Origin: Halisarca cf. caerulea
Lineage: Eukaryota > Porifera > Demospongiae > Chondrillida > Halisarcidae
Assembly: GCA_963170055.1 (NCBI GenBank)
Contig: CAUJGJ010000242.1
Coordinates: 2,336,977-2,400,976 of the forward strand
Reading direction: 5' to 3'
DNA: 64,000 bases
The translations under genes and the position numbers were made by a program. Below are positions 50,695-63,110 of the stretch, piece by piece. How positions within the stretch are numbered: position 1 is the stretch's first letter; every line of letters begins with the position of its first letter. The notes beneath the pieces are model-generated. The model was given only the letters and a program-made list of their open reading frames with translations. It did no database searches and was not told the DNA's origin.

Positions 50695-53109
50695 TATTAT
50701 ATATATAGTGAAAAAATGTTATTTTTGATGCCTATAAATAATAATCATTCAATTTCCCTTGATTCACACTATAATTCAGGCCAATACGAATGCCAAATCC
50801 ACATTTAGTGAGGTTTTCGGTCGTCATGAGTACTCTATCACATCCTGGCATGTAACCAAATTAGGCCGTTCTTCAGATTTTAGTTGTCTGCTGTGCGATA
50901 AATGAGGGAACAATCTCCAACAGATGTATGGTATCAACTGTGAGTTATTTGAGTTACAACTTTACCATGTTAGGTATTTGAAATCATTGCTCCTGTTCTC
51001 ACTTATAGGCGCTTCCATTTTGTCATTTGAGAACTGATTTCATCGATCTTGGCTTCCAATTGCAAAAGAAATAGCAAAAAAATCCAACATAGAAAAGTTG
51101 CAAGTACTATACTACAGTGTAACCTCTCTAAACCGTACACCCTTAGGACCAAAGAAAATGTTCAGTTTAGCGAGGCTTCTGGATTAGAGAGGTTCTATAT
51201 GTACAGCAAGTAAAGAGAGAAGGACTTGAAAACACACCAAGTTCTTAGAGGGTTCTGTTAAATATTACAAAGTGTTCCGTCATTTATCACCCTGAGAAAT
51301 TTGCTTTTGGGTAGGTGTAGGGAAAACCTACATAGCTGATTCTGTATGAGACACTTGAATTCGAAAATTAATAGAGATATATTATTAGGAATGTTCACAT
51401 GTCTGTATACTAGAAAAAGTCATTGCACTCTAAAGATCGTACAAGTGAGCAGAAGAATGAAAGAAGATCAAGATTTTCACACCACCTAAATAGCACAGAC
51501 ATGTCACAAATGCATGGTATTCTCATTTACTGTCTATGTGTCTATTACATAATTAGCAAAACTATATAGTCGTACCAATTACGCTGCAAATTCCAAGAGT
51601 GTAATGCTGCTTGTGAATCATGTAAACCTGAAATGGCATACCATTGTATGTGATGTTCTGTCTCCTGTCACTGTATGGCCCTTGTCCACCTGATGACACA
51701 GCTGCCACCCAGATGTAGTAGGTTGTTCCTCTACTAAGTGGACCCAGTGTGGTAGATGTACCAGTGATTCCACTAGTACCACAGTTAACATTAACTGGAG
51801 GATCAGACTGTGTTCCACTAGTTGTACTGTAACATACAGTGTAGGTGATACCACTTCCACTGACTGCACTCCATGACACTTTTAAAGTTGGAGATGAACC
51901 GTGTACAGTCTTGGTAACAAAGACACTTTGAACCTTGGAGGGTCGTACTTGTCCATTTGCTACTGACAACACTAGGATCAGGGTCATGGTACATACGTAC
52001 AGGTTCATGCAATTGTGAGTGAAGATGACAATAATAATTAATTATTGAGATCTCATATACATCAGTCAAACAGTATAAACTGATCTCTTCTCTAGGGAAG
52101 TGTATTTTACATACTATTTGCAATTAACATTTTTATGGGATGCGTTTTTCATATTTGTCTCAACCATTTTCAGTGTACACTAGACCCAATATCTTAGATA
52201 ATTCACTCAATAGCCTGCATGTAGAACCATCACCACAGTGAAACCTCTCTAATCTGACACTTTTGCAATGGAACTTATAATTAGGTAAGAGGCATATCCA
52301 GGATTTAGCTCAGGGAGGTACTTACTGTCCCTACAAATTATTTGAGTGCTAAATTACTTAAAATTCATCACATAAAGTATACATCATATAGCAGAGACAT
52401 GCCGATTATTATCAAATGTTGCATGTCCCTTTATAAAAATGGCATCACAAACCAAAATTTAATAATGATGACTCATTAAAGTGGTAAAGTGGTCACCAGT
52501 TTATCTGCCTATTCCTTTTGGCCAGCTTGAATGAAGGGATACGTACAATAGCAATTCAAAAATTGACACTTAACTACGCCTTTAGCTCAGTATATTGACT
52601 AATACTACCAACAACCTGATATGGTGTTGAAAACTCAAACTTTCAAATTGGGTGCATATTTTTAACATTTTTACTAAGTACTCACTGCAGCTAAGGCTCT
52701 GAGTCTCAGTGGAATACTCGAGCACTCAGTGCACACCACTGTATGTGCCCCTGCAGGTGATATAGCAACTATTAGCACGCTTCAACTAAACATCATGGTA
52801 TTTACTTCTAGCACATAATCTAATTACGTCCAGGCTACTCTATTATACTCCTTAATTCAAACCACAAAAATGGAGTGTAAATTCATACACTGCTACAATT
52901 TGACGGAAAAAGAGCAACGGTATCCAGTCTATAGAGTGATTCAAATATCCACAATTAAAGTCAAGTTTTTTGTCAATGGATACTCTGCTAAGTTCAACTA
53001 AATCTCGGGGATAATGCCTTAATTTTCTGTACACTTCACAAACAATGAGTGCTTTAAGAGTTCTGTGCTTACCAAGAGAAATCAGAATCCATAGCCTGTT
53101 TAAGTACAT
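45203..53109 (-). CDS. Gene 4: type B FN3 receptor without Ig, damaged donor before the TM exon
   Basis: Spliced gene of 13 exons. Exons 5-prime to 3-prime: signal peptide 53109-53073; FN3 a 51962-51642; k 50413-50111; k 50021-49725; j 49659-49378; i 49293-49051; e 48130-47864; f 47772-47464; g 47260-47078 plus 46272-46180; h 46033-45767; TM 45661-45481; tail 45296-45203. The sum is 2877 nt (958 aa) if the last introns are removed as in the paralogs. Compared with gene 2 there is no Ig exon and one k repeat fewer. The donor after exon h reads AT in place of GT (45765-45766). Without splicing there, translation stops six codons after DTE (YNKEH), giving a secreted form of about 870 aa. The TM segment starts near AVTVGVLFGGVAIG. 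The tail has YEKV, YADV and YERV. FN3 a has its own upstream ATG that could replace the signal exon. Confidence 0.75.
45753..45766 (-). other. Mutated splice donor and read-through stop in gene 4
   Basis: At the end of exon h genes 1, 2 and 3 have GTAAGG. Gene 4 has ATAAGG (plus strand ccttat instead of ccttac). The read-through frame meets TGA at 45755-45753. Confidence 0.75.
46319..47048. mobile_element. TIR element with TA target-site duplication, g intron of gene 4
   Basis: The perfect 18-bp ends cgcatgtgggacatgtcc and ggacatgtcccacatgcg are flanked by TA on both sides. The same intron in gene 2 (16584-16651) is the empty site with a single TA (gtgaagggtaaaatccc). The 730-bp interior lacks a transposase frame. 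TA duplication and short ends point to the Tc1/mariner superfamily (inference). Confidence 0.75.
48366..48413. repeat. (AT)n microsatellite
   Basis: Pure TA dinucleotide tract in the e-i intron of gene 4, absent from the matching intron of gene 2. Confidence 0.9.
48815..48990. repeat. (CA)n microsatellite in the i-e intron of gene 4
   Basis: Same intron position as 18321-18500 in gene 2, with a catgcatgcatgcatg lead-in. Confidence 0.9.
50567..51517. mobile_element. TIR element of the TA-flanked family in the a-k intron of gene 4
   Basis: Left part ataagggacatgtccagaat, right part agcacagacatgtcacaaat. It contains an (AT)n tract (50621-50700) and a nested Tigger-like MITE (51115-51262, cagtgtaacctctctaaacc). 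The same nested arrangement is in gene 2 at 21208-22131, so both insertions predate the A-B unit duplication. Confidence 0.5.
51642..52008 (-). CDS. Gene 4 alternative first exon: in-exon start with own signal peptide
   Basis: The FN3 a frame extends upstream of the acceptor at 51963-51964 to an ATG at 52008, reading MNLYVCTMTLILVLSVANGQ. This is a good signal peptide that ends at the same VANGQ as the spliced form (MYLNRLWILISL joined to VANGQ). Both starts give phase-consistent proteins. The last bases of intron 1 would double as coding sequence. Confidence 0.5.
52009..53072. other. Intron 1 of gene 4
   Basis: About 1.1 kb. A single Tigger-like end (cagtgaaacctctctaatct, about 52237-52282) and a fragment resembling the caggggcgtagcc MITE (aggcatatccaggatttag near 52292) are visible. 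Nothing else is recognised. Confidence 0.4.
53073..53109 (-). CDS. Gene 4 signal-peptide exon
   Basis: A 37-nt exon encoding MYLNRLWILISL plus one base, followed by GTAAGC. Confidence 0.6.
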
Positions 53110-53229
53110 TGTGTAGGCTTTGACTATACCTTAGTGGATAGACCAGGACTGATCAATCTGACTTATAACTGTCCTCTCCTCAATTGAGTAACTAATCCTG
53201 TACACGTTTGTATAGTATTATTAGTCTTG

Positions 53230-53450
53230 TGGGTCTGCTAATTACTATACACTGTCTGAAGCCTCAGGTTGTCTGGAATGTCACTTATCTAATTACGTAA
53301 AGGTGTGTGCACCACTATAGAGTGAGCAGCCATACAGATTGTGGCGATATCACATGTCAATTTCATTTTCACTATCCCTTTGTCCTACATAAACAATTAT
53401 GAATGGTGCACACCTCATATATACAGGGATATTGGTGTGCTAGATGCTAT
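53230..53450 (-). promoter_or_regulatory. Conserved upstream block of gene 4
   Basis: Close match to the gene 2 block at 23670-23885, including ttcattttcactatccc, cataaacaattatg and tacagggatattggtgtgct. Confidence 0.4.
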
Positions 53451-53556
53451 TGGTGTCAAAGCATTGCATGTCTAATTAGCCGTGCACACTGTACTGTAGG
53501 TGGCGGAGCAGAGGGTGGTGGTGAGGGGGGAGGGCAAGTATGTCTTTGCCAAAATA

Positions 53557-53735
53557 CAGTGTAACCTCTCTAAACCAAAAACCCTTGGGACCAAAAGAGT
53601 GCATGTCATTTAAAGAGGCTTCCAGATTAGGAAGGTTCTATATGTACAGCAAATATAGAGAGCAGGACTTGATAACACGTCCAGTTTAGAGAGGGTTCCA
53701 GATTACAGAGGGTTGGGTTTAGAGAAGTTTCACTG
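53557..53735. mobile_element. Tigger-like MITE
   Basis: cagtgtaacctctctaaacc at the left and tttagagaagtttcactg at the right. It is preceded by TA. Same family as 21679-21868. Confidence 0.6.
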
Positions 53736-53943
53736 CACTATTGTATTGTCCATCAGCAAGGCCATAGGAGCCGGCATGGCTCAGCTGTGCCAGTTTTCAG
53801 GCAAGACTTTCAAAAAACATCATACAATTTTACACAAGTTTTACATCAGATAAGCTTACAACAGCAAACAACATTAATTTTCTAAGACTTATCAAGTTAC
53901 ACTTTCATATCAATAGTTTTACTATATATGCACGTAAAGTATT

Positions 53944-54772
53944 GATTAAAGATAGGTAGCCATGCTACACGCGTGTGACACGAGTGTAAAATAATACTTG
54001 TGCGAGTAGAATTGTTACTCGTGCAAGTAAAAATGACGACGTGAAGGTTAATAAGCTGGTATATATTTTCAATGTATAATTGTAGTACATTAAGTGTTAT
54101 TTCGGAGAGCGAATTGACGGTTGATTGTAAGAACTAAGTCATGGATACCACCTTGGGATCAACTCGTGGTGAATATCCCTATGCCCCTCCCAAGTCAATC
54201 GAAGATAGTTCGTCTTTTCCTAGCTGCTCGTCAAAGTAACGGTTTATTTTCGGAAATTGGCCACTTCGGTGAATGCCTATCGTCCCTCCTTCGATTTTTG
54301 TAGTTGCCATCGCTATGTATCTCCATCTTTGTTGTGTTATTATGATGTAAGTGCCTACGGAATGTCTGTAGCCCCAGGCGATTGTAACGTACCAATGCAG
54401 TTTTCTTTTGTACCAATGCAGTTTTCTTTTATTTTAGCCTGCCCAGCTTGGGTCTGCTGCTTACGCATGGCTGTTAGGTCGCATGTTCTAAAGTTGATCC
54501 GGAGTTCATTGTATAAGATCGATCACGGTACCGCGATAGCGTCGTGTATTAGGCTTCGTGACTGCCTGTGATCTTTCCGCCTAACCCGATGTCTTGTTTC
54601 ATGTTTATTTGGTTTCAAATTGTTTTATCGGTACCTTTATATTTCAGCCACTTCTCCACTGGTTCGTTCGCTTTTTGAGGTGTTAACTTGCGTGTATTTT
54701 TTTACTCGCACGAGTACACGCGAACTATCTGTGTGTCACATGCAAGTTGCTGGTTACCTATCTTTAATCTGT
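53944..54772. mobile_element. TIR element of about 830 bp
   Basis: attaaagataggtagccat at the left pairs with ggttacctatctttaat at the right. Pairing continues with gaps over about 70 bp (cttgtgcgagtag against tactcgcacgag). The interior includes a direct duplication of gtaccaatgcagttttcttt at 54389-54430. Short ORFs inside resemble no transposase. Confidence 0.55.
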
Positions 54773-55295
54773 TCTGTAACTGATATGTTACAGCTGATAT
54801 TGGCCTAAAGCAAAATGGTAAAACAAACCTTCTTGTTTTCTCCCGGAACAAGATATACAGATCTGAACTATACTTTTATATCGTAAGAGCAAGGGCATAT
54901 ATAAATGTTTGTATCTGAGTAGCCTAGAGGCTTATTGAGTATACATTTGAAAGATTTTTCTTTGTGGACATGTCAGGCCTACATGAAACACAAAGATTGC
55001 AAATTCTGATCATAGAATCGGGGCCAGGTTCTGTGTGTATACAAAAGTAGGTTCAAAATATGGTATAAAGAGTAAACTTACTAAAATTAATCGAATAAGG
55101 CATTTTGATGCTCCATTTCATGGCTTCAATATCCCACAAGAAAACCCACATGTTATTATCACAAGAAAACCCAAGAAAACATGCCTAGCTTTTTCCACAA
55201 AACATCGGACATAGAACATATGGTTCAATACACGAAGATTCATTTTTCGTTGGTCCTTAATGAACAATCTATCTAATAGATGGTATGTGATACAT

Positions 55296-55298
<3 letters not shown>
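54773..55298. other. Intergenic DNA, nothing recognised
   Basis: No coding frame or cluster exon. A duplicated phrase acaagaaaacccacatg / acaagaaaacccaag is seen near 55136-55170. Confidence 0.4.

Positions 55299-55337
<39 letters not shown>
55299..55337. repeat. (AT)n microsatellite
   Basis: Pure TA tract directly left of the TIR element at 55346. Confidence 0.9.
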
Positions 55338-55340
<3 letters not shown>

Positions 55341-55345
55341 ATTCT

Positions 55346-56378
55346 ATGATATCACAGGGCATTTGTATCCGCCCTTGTAACAAAGGGGAAGTTTTCTCGT
55401 GTGATTTTCATCTATTGCGCCATATATTACCACTTATCTTTCATAAAAATAAAGTTATGCATATCTGTGTGTTGATTATAATTGTGTTTGAGTAATGAAC
55501 AAAGCAAACTAAGTGAACAACGACGGTTTGAAAACTTTCGGTAAAAGACACAAATCGGCTTTTCCGGAATTAAACTTGAATGGCATTCAAATGGGTTGAA
55601 ACTTACAATAATACTTAGCTACTTCTATGATCTTTCCAGATTTTGCTTGCACTTAGCAATATAACTGGTCTAAGCATTTTATTAAGCAAAATACCACTTT
55701 AGGGGGAGCAAATTCAGCGAAGAATGCAACAAATTTGCATATTACTGTCGCTCACCTGATTATATTGCTTCATACAAGCAGAAAACCAAATAGTAACCAC
55801 TATCCAAAGTCCAATCATTAAACAAAAAAGGAACTTTCAGGATGCTTTCAATTCCGGAAAAGTAATTCTCTACCAACCTATCGAAAAGCGTCCATTTTTC
55901 ATGATGCAACGTGATGACTCAGTGGCATTTCCTCGTCTTGCCCCAGAGGGTCGTTAAACTCAAATCCATAGTATAGGTATTATTTTGCATGCATGCAAAG
56001 CTCTATTTTGTGATTGGTTACTGGTTTTGTACAATATTATTATTATGGTTATTATTATTATTTTATAGTTAACCTTAAAAAATATTCTCAGCCAGTTTAA
56101 GAACACATATTAATAAAAATTCTATTTTCTTGAGCCAACCGTCAGTTTAGGCAGACAAATGATCGATTTTGCTGTAAGTTGTTTTTGTCCAGTTGTTTTA
56201 CCTGTTTTGAACTAGGTATTTTAGGTCTTATCTTCATTCACCTGCGCAAAAATTGTGCAACGTGATGACATGTGACGTTTTGTTTACTGTTTCTGTGACA
56301 TAGTTTACTAATTCTTGGACATGCATGAACCAATTCTCCAACAGCTGTGGGCGGATATAAACACCCTGTGATATACAT
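55346..56378. mobile_element. Probable TIR element of about 1 kb
   Basis: Left ctatgatatcacagggc with gtatccgccc, right gggcggatataa with accctgtgatatacata. The ends are inverted over about 30 bp. No transposase frame is visible. It lies downstream of gene 5. Confidence 0.45.
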
Positions 56379-57748
56379 ATAGTACACAATCTAAGTCCAC
56401 ATGTGTGTATCATGTGTGTAAACACAGGTAGGCTATGACAGAACTACAGATAAATGAGGCATTTTTGTGGTTTTCAAGAAATATTACGTTTAACAAGAGT
56501 TGCGTTTGCAAATTGTGTGTGAGTTGACATGTAAATCACTAGAAAACATAGCATCAGATTCTATGAGATGATATTGACAAATTATAATGCATGTATAATC
56601 ATGTCATAATTGCATCATACAACTATCACTCCATACACACAACTGTTTATACCGTGCATAATATATAATTAGAATAATACTTTATCTCTTAAGTTTGCAA
56701 TACTTTGGTGTACCACACATCTACATGCAGATGTTAAGCTGCAAGAGCATTCATCATCCAACTGTAACTCCTTCGTAGGCTGGACTTTTGGCCATTTGCA
56801 CATCAGAATAGTGTACCTCATCCACCTTTTCATAAATGGCGTCAACTCTACACAAAAACAAAAATCATTTGAACACATTAGCTCCTAAACCAACAAACTG
56901 AGAAATTAATAAAAAAAATCAATAGCTTCTATTTAGCCATTGCTCAAAACTATTTTGTCTTTAGCTTACTTGCTTTCAGGTGTAGAGTCATCTGGTGAAG
57001 GCTGATGTGGGTGGTGCCTCAGTTTGCAGACTCCACACACTATGCTCACCAGTAGCAATGCAGCCAGTATGCCAACTGCTACTCCACCTAGCAAGGTCCC
57101 AGCAATAACAGCAACAAAGGAGTTGTTCTGACAAGTTGCTGCTTGAGGATCCCTCACTTGAAGGTCTACACAAGTGGAGCATAGCAGGTGGTTGGATTAT
57201 ACGCAATAATAAATCTGTAAGTATCTGTAAGTATACATTAGAAATGTTCAGCTACTGTAACAGTAAATACCCACAAATAATGAATAAAATTGTGTGAACT
57301 GTGGCCAGAAGATTTGAATATTGGTATGGAATTTGAATACTCAAAGCTAATCTGGTTATAGTGAATATTGACTGTAGCGAAAGGTTGTCAGTGTCCCCTG
57401 GGAATTGTTATGAGTTTTCCTGTATAATATCATAACAGCATCACATATGCACAACTTGAACAATAAACAATTGTGCGGAATGTTCACTGCTCTTACTTGT
57501 TTCATTTCCATTTCCAATTGCAACTCTAATTGTAAAACGGTACTCATTCTGTGAACTCAGTCCTGTGATGACAACACTTGAACTTGTAGTGTTAATGTTC
57601 CCTTTAGAGCTGCCATCAACTGATTTGTAGGAGACAATGTACGTAGGGATGCCACCAGCTTCTGTATCTGCCAATGGTCTCCAGTACAAGAATGCTGAAT
57701 CATCTCGTCTCCACTGAACTTGTATACTACTGATGGTAGTAAGGGTCA

Positions 57749-59077
57749 CTACAGCAATACACAAGATCAATGTAAGAATTATTCAAACAGAACTTATATA
57801 ACATGCAGTATTTGGATAGCTATGTATTATGAACATGTACTCAGTAAATATACACACACAAGAAAAGCAATGCCATGCATGAACACATGGACATATGCAT
57901 GTTAGCACACATGAACACATACGTAAGTCCTCACACACAAGCTCTGAATGCATGTACACATAATATTATGTCATTCCATGCAAGCACTTGAGATTCAATG
58001 CATGCAGTTCTGTGTCAATGTACTAATTGTACCCAATGGTAATTGTGACTTGGATTAAATGAATTTAACTTAAAATATTCACATCTAATTTAATGCTATG
58101 ATAGCATAGTAAGTTGCCAATACTAAAGTATGTCAACCATGACACTGCACTAAAGAAAGTTAAACTGCATTTGAATGCTTCCCTACTATGGCCACCTCTA
58201 CAAATTTTACTCAAGCTCCATGCATGAATTTGACCCTTACAAACTCTTCAAATTCACACATCTCACTTGTGAAGGCTTCAAGCTACTTAAGAACACCTAT
58301 ATTACTATACGCATAAAGGATGAACTTTACTGTGCTCTCAAACAAATTTAAAGTGCCCTCTTTATAACTACAATAGAGAGGTTAAGACTAGCGTAAAAAT
58401 GTTACATGGTAAATGTTGACATCATAAAAATGTCACATGTCTTTCCCAAACCGAAACGTCACTGTGAACATTCAGCGATCTCGACGTTGAAAGGCAAGTT
58501 TCACCGTAACTTGATTCCGTTGGCCTTTTCTTCCTTTTCACTTTGTTATTTCAATGTAAGGTTTGTTTCTTTGTCTGGAGTAGTGTATTGTGCATATTTC
58601 TAAGTGACTTAAAGGTTCATTTCGAATAGTTTCAGAGTATACGGATGTTTTCGTAAAAGGCCTAAATCTCCTTCCTCGCTTGTTGTTCCTTTCCTTAAAA
58701 TTCTTAGCTGCAGCTCGAGAATATCTGAATATAGATATATAGGATTTGAAGAATAACATAGCATTGACTTCTGAATTTGCAATGCATGGACCTCTTATAG
58801 GCTCTAAAAGTAGTCAAGTCAAAAATCGTCTAGGGTTCAAAATTACCAACATACTTCCTTTTATAGATACTTTCACAGCCAAATTAATCTTCGCTCGTAT
58901 TTAAAACGCTGTACAAGCCTTCTTTCGAGCACCATTCTTTTCTTATGTAGTTTATTGGGTTCATGGTGTTCTTAATTGTTTGTTTATTCTGCACCGTATC
59001 TGTTAATGGTGATGTCACCACACTTTGCCATTTTTAACGTTTACCGTACATGCTGATCTTAACCTCCTATTATGGGG
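57749..59077. other. Interval where gene 5 lacks FN3 f and g
   Basis: No f or g sequence is detectable on either strand. A deletion or replacement is inferred. Confidence 0.5.
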
Positions 59078-60154
59078 CTCACCATCACTGTATGTTCTAG
59101 CAGTATCAGTCACAGGTACACTCAGTCCTGCTCTGTTACCAGCTTGTACTGATATGGTGTACTCTTCATAAGGAGATCAATGATACTACACGTATGTATG
59201 CATTACATTGTCAAAAATGGAAAGTGACATGCTTCATTAACCTTCTGGTGTAGTAAAGCCTTGGAAATCAGTGCTATTTACCACACCAAGTATGTTCCTT
59301 GCAGAGATCCTGAATGTATACACAGTGTTGGAGTCCAGACCAGTCACTGTGTGCAGGGACTGTCTAGTGATAGCCTGCACTCCAGTACTTGTACTTAGCC
59401 AAGTCTTCATGTAGTAGATGATGTAGTCCTCAGCTCCACTGCTGGTCCATGTCACTTCTATGCTATTTTGTGCAGGTATAATTTTAGCTATATTATTATT
59501 GGTTTCGCTGGAACTATAGTAAAAGGATATCACGTAAAACAGTATTGATGGCAACTATGAACTAAACCTTATTATCTTTTTGCTTTTAAGTTACACTATA
59601 CGCACAGTACAAGGAAATCTGTATGAGCTTCTGTGATTGATGGATTAATGCAATTAGCATTCATGTGTCCATTTGCTGGAGATCAACATGCATGCATTTT
59701 TACTGCATGCATTACCACCACAAAATGGGACTGTATTATGAAAAGACTTACACCATCATGATAAGACTACTGAGCACAAAATGTATGTATGTTTGTAGTA
59801 TCTAAATTAAAAGATCCTGCATAGAACATACCATTATGTGCATGTGTCACATGAACGACAGAAAGAATAACTAACTTAAATTCTCTTTTGTTCCATATGG
59901 TCCTCCTCCAATGGCTGACACTGCTCTCACTCTAACTTTATAGCTCCTGCCAGTGAGCAGATTCCTGTAGATATGCTTTCTGGTTGGAGTTGAGAAGGTT
60001 CCAGTCCAACTTCCTGAGAGCAGTGTCCTGTAGTTACCTTCATATCTTGTAATGGGAACATCACTTTGTGGTGCACTCCATGTTACAGTCAGAGACAAGC
60101 GATTGCTTCCAGATTCTGAGAGTTGAACAGAGATTGCAGAGATTTGTCCTGGGA

Positions 60155-61267
60155 CTACAAAGTAAAAGTAGTTCTGAGTCAATCACCAGTCCTACATTTA
60201 TATACATACAGATATTTTCCAGACGTCACACCTATAAACACATTATGTTTCACTTGTGTTAAACAAGTTGGTTATATACTTTTCCTGTTGCATGTAGGGT
60301 TACTGTATTCTATGCATGTGCATGATTGTTAAGGTTTGTTATACAGTGCATTGCATAAAAAATGACAATAACATCACTTTTCCCTGTGTGTTTTGTTAAT
60401 GTTTGTCAGCGGATGTCTGTGTAATTTTTAACGGTTTCCAGTTATCGCTTGTTTTCGTTGGATGGTTTCCAGTTCAAATGTCAACGGTTTTCAGTTGAAA
60501 GTACTTGGTTCAGCAATGAAGTACGCAAATTTCTTGTTTGTCATTTTTGTATACTTCGGTATACTTCACAATGGACATAATCAGATACAAAGACAATAAT
60601 TTAAAATATGATACACAAGCTGTTCTCAAGTGTTTGAGGGGTTAATTGCTTGAAGATCGTGACTTTCGCATAGGTGAGGCAGTGATGGTGAAGTCCAAAT
60701 TGCAACAGGATATGTGAGTGCTATCAAAAAAAGAGACGTTGCCAATTGCGCTGATAATAAAGTTGGCTTTTATACGCTGCTTTACGTAATTATAGCTTCT
60801 CATTCAGCACACGTATTACATTGCATATTAAATGCGGTTGTATTGTAAGTAGCAAGAGTGTAACAGCATAAGTTATCAGTAAAGCACTAGTGAGTAGTTA
60901 TAGTGCTTGACCCATTGACAGTACAGTGGTAATAAGCCAGTGGATAAACGCTAGCATAAACAACAATAGCGGTTTACAGTTTACGGTTGTCATCATTTAT
61001 TGATGATCCGTACTGTAGACGTGTATATAAACAATTGTCTTACAACTGGAAAAGAACTGACACCCGCTATCTATGCATAATCATACACACAGAGGACTCT
61101 AGAGAACGACGTACATTGTTACACAATTATTCCTGGTTTTATAGTGTATTATAATTGACAGAATTCCTTCCTTATATAATTGATGAATAGCATAATATGC
61201 TGTTCACAATTATTATTATTTGCTTTTACACCAGTTTCTGATAAACGTGCCTACGTGCCAAGCTCAC
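60155..61267. other. Interval between FN3 c and b of gene 5
   Basis: Non-coding. The words tttccagtt and ttttcagttgaa recur as short degenerate repeats near 60430-60500. Nothing else is recognised. Confidence 0.4.
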
Positions 61268-61508
61268 CGTTGTATGTGGTAGTCTGTGACATTCAATAGC
61301 TGGTTGTTGTCACTCCAATTTCTGTTCTTGCCCCCACTCTCACTTGGTATATCCTACCAATTTGTAGACCACTGATGGTAGTGCTAGTTGACCATCTACC
61401 AGGATCAGTAGCAGTGGTGTAATCCCCACTACTTCCTATTCTGTACTGTATGGAGTATCCAGTAATGGTGGAACCAGTGGGAGGTGTGGGTGGAGTCCAG
61501 GATACTCT

Positions 61509-61765
61509 GTGTGTGTGCATGTGTGTGTGCACATGTGTGCATGCATGTGGTGTGCTTGAGGCTTAAGTGCATACAAGTGTGTGTATACGTATAAGGTAGT
61601 CATAGCAGACCGTGCAGGCTGAGGTGTTATAGATTATGTTTCAGGATAGGATGTGAATTCTAGCGAAATGTATGAAAATTGTTCAAATAACTAGTCAATC
61701 AGTAGGCAAAGGTTTTAAAAAGGCTTCGAAGGAATTGTACACACTAAATAAACCATTGATTGTAG
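61509..61765. repeat. GT-rich stretch plus dispersed repeat at the break of gene 5
   Basis: A GT/CATG-rich run directly abuts the truncated FN3 b exon. The following 61590-61765 matches 25635-25790. The junction is likely where the 5-prime half of gene 5 was lost. Confidence 0.45.
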
Positions 61766-62529
61766 CCAGCTCAATGCAGATAAATAGCTTGTCTGAGATG
61801 CCTTCAAATTATCACAGAAAATCTGTCGTATACGTAGTGCTTATTTGGCAATGAGCTAATTACCACAATCATGTCTTTCACTTGTTGTTCTCTCCCTCAC
61901 ATCACACCCAAAGTTGACAGTAGTAAGTGCGCTACTCCCTCACGGGTGTGTATTAACTATATCATACTTCATACCACTTATATGTGTGTGTGTAACAGCA
62001 AGCACGATCCAAAGTTGTTTTCTTGCTGTATGTGCACAGAGATGTATAGTTACATTTTCAATACAGCAATATCAGGAACAACATGCACTCTCACCAAGAC
62101 CTGTATTTTATTGTTATCAATTATTTAACTTAGATAAGCTGTGTCTGTCAAGATGAGTGCTAGGCTTCTCAATTAAAGGATTATAGGATAACTTTAAGAG
62201 CAGTAATACAAGGTCCTGTACATGCACTAGCTTGAAGTAAAACTGTGCATGTGTGTCTCCACACATGTCTGCAAAACATGTTTCACTATTTCTAGAGTCA
62301 ACACACAGACTGGGGTGTAATAAAAGAGAATCATGTGGTCTGTGCATGGGTCTGTGCAAGCAAAAACACATTAAACATTGTTGAATTATACAGTCACATG
62401 TTTTAAAAAGGCATTGTGGCTCTAACAAGCCCTTTATGCATACATATTTCTGGTACATTGAAACCTCCGATGGTGGCATCTCCAGAGAAAATACACAGTA
62501 TAGTGAACCTCTCTACAAAGATACGCTGT

Positions 62530-62745
62530 GAATCTGCTGATTACCACACACTGTCTGTAGTTTGTCTGAAATATCACTGATCTTATTATAGCTTTGCATG
62601 CGCTTAGTATGTACGGATTGTGAGGATACCATATTTCACATTCATCCTCGCTATGACTTTGCCATATATAAACAATCTCGTATATCCGTCCACTCCATAT
62701 AAGGATATATAAGGATGTACCAATGTGTGCTCAACCCAGTCTATA
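62530..62745 (-). promoter_or_regulatory. Relic upstream block without a first exon
   Basis: tctgaaatatcactgatct, acattcatcctcgctatg, ccatatataaacaatc and gtgtgctcaaccc follow the same order as in the upstream blocks of genes 1 to 4. No MxxNRLW-type exon is found to its left, so it is probably the orphaned promoter of gene 5. Confidence 0.35.
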
Positions 62746-62785
62746 TACGTTACTTATAGCATACACACTGTACGTGTGTTACGTT

Positions 62786-63010
<225 letters not shown>

Positions 63011-63110
63011 CTGTGTACATGCCTGTGTGTGCACATGGGTGCATGCATGTGGTGTGGATGTGTGTTTTCATTGTACACATGCATAAATGTGTGAGTGAGG
63101 TGACAATTCA

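Larger units (their letters stand above)
56754..61508 (-). pseudogene. Gene 5: decayed type A receptor copy
   Basis: Exons found, 5-prime to 3-prime: truncated FN3 b 61508-61268; c 60154-59876; d 59513-59242; partial e 59172-59078; h 57748-57497; TM 57165-56970; tail 56847-56754. There is no signal exon, Ig, FN3 a, f or g. FN3 b loses its first bases where a GT-rich repeat begins (61509). Exon d is 272 nt, not a multiple of three away from the paralogs (261 and 270), and reading in the expected phase reaches TAG after PAKPIII. Exon e keeps only its C-terminal half from PYEEYTISV. The 3-prime exons are diverged but open. TM and flanks read AVIAGTLLGGVAVGILAALL then CKLRHHPHQ. The tail has YEKV, YSDV and YEGV in a 94-nt exon ending in tandem TGA codons. 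It is either a pseudogene or a gene re-using only its 3-prime part. Confidence 0.65.

Noticed and set aside
54121..54571. Overlapping plus-strand ORFs inside the 53944-54772 TIR element
   Set aside because: No transposase motif (no DDE-type spacing or zinc finger), and the frames overlap each other.
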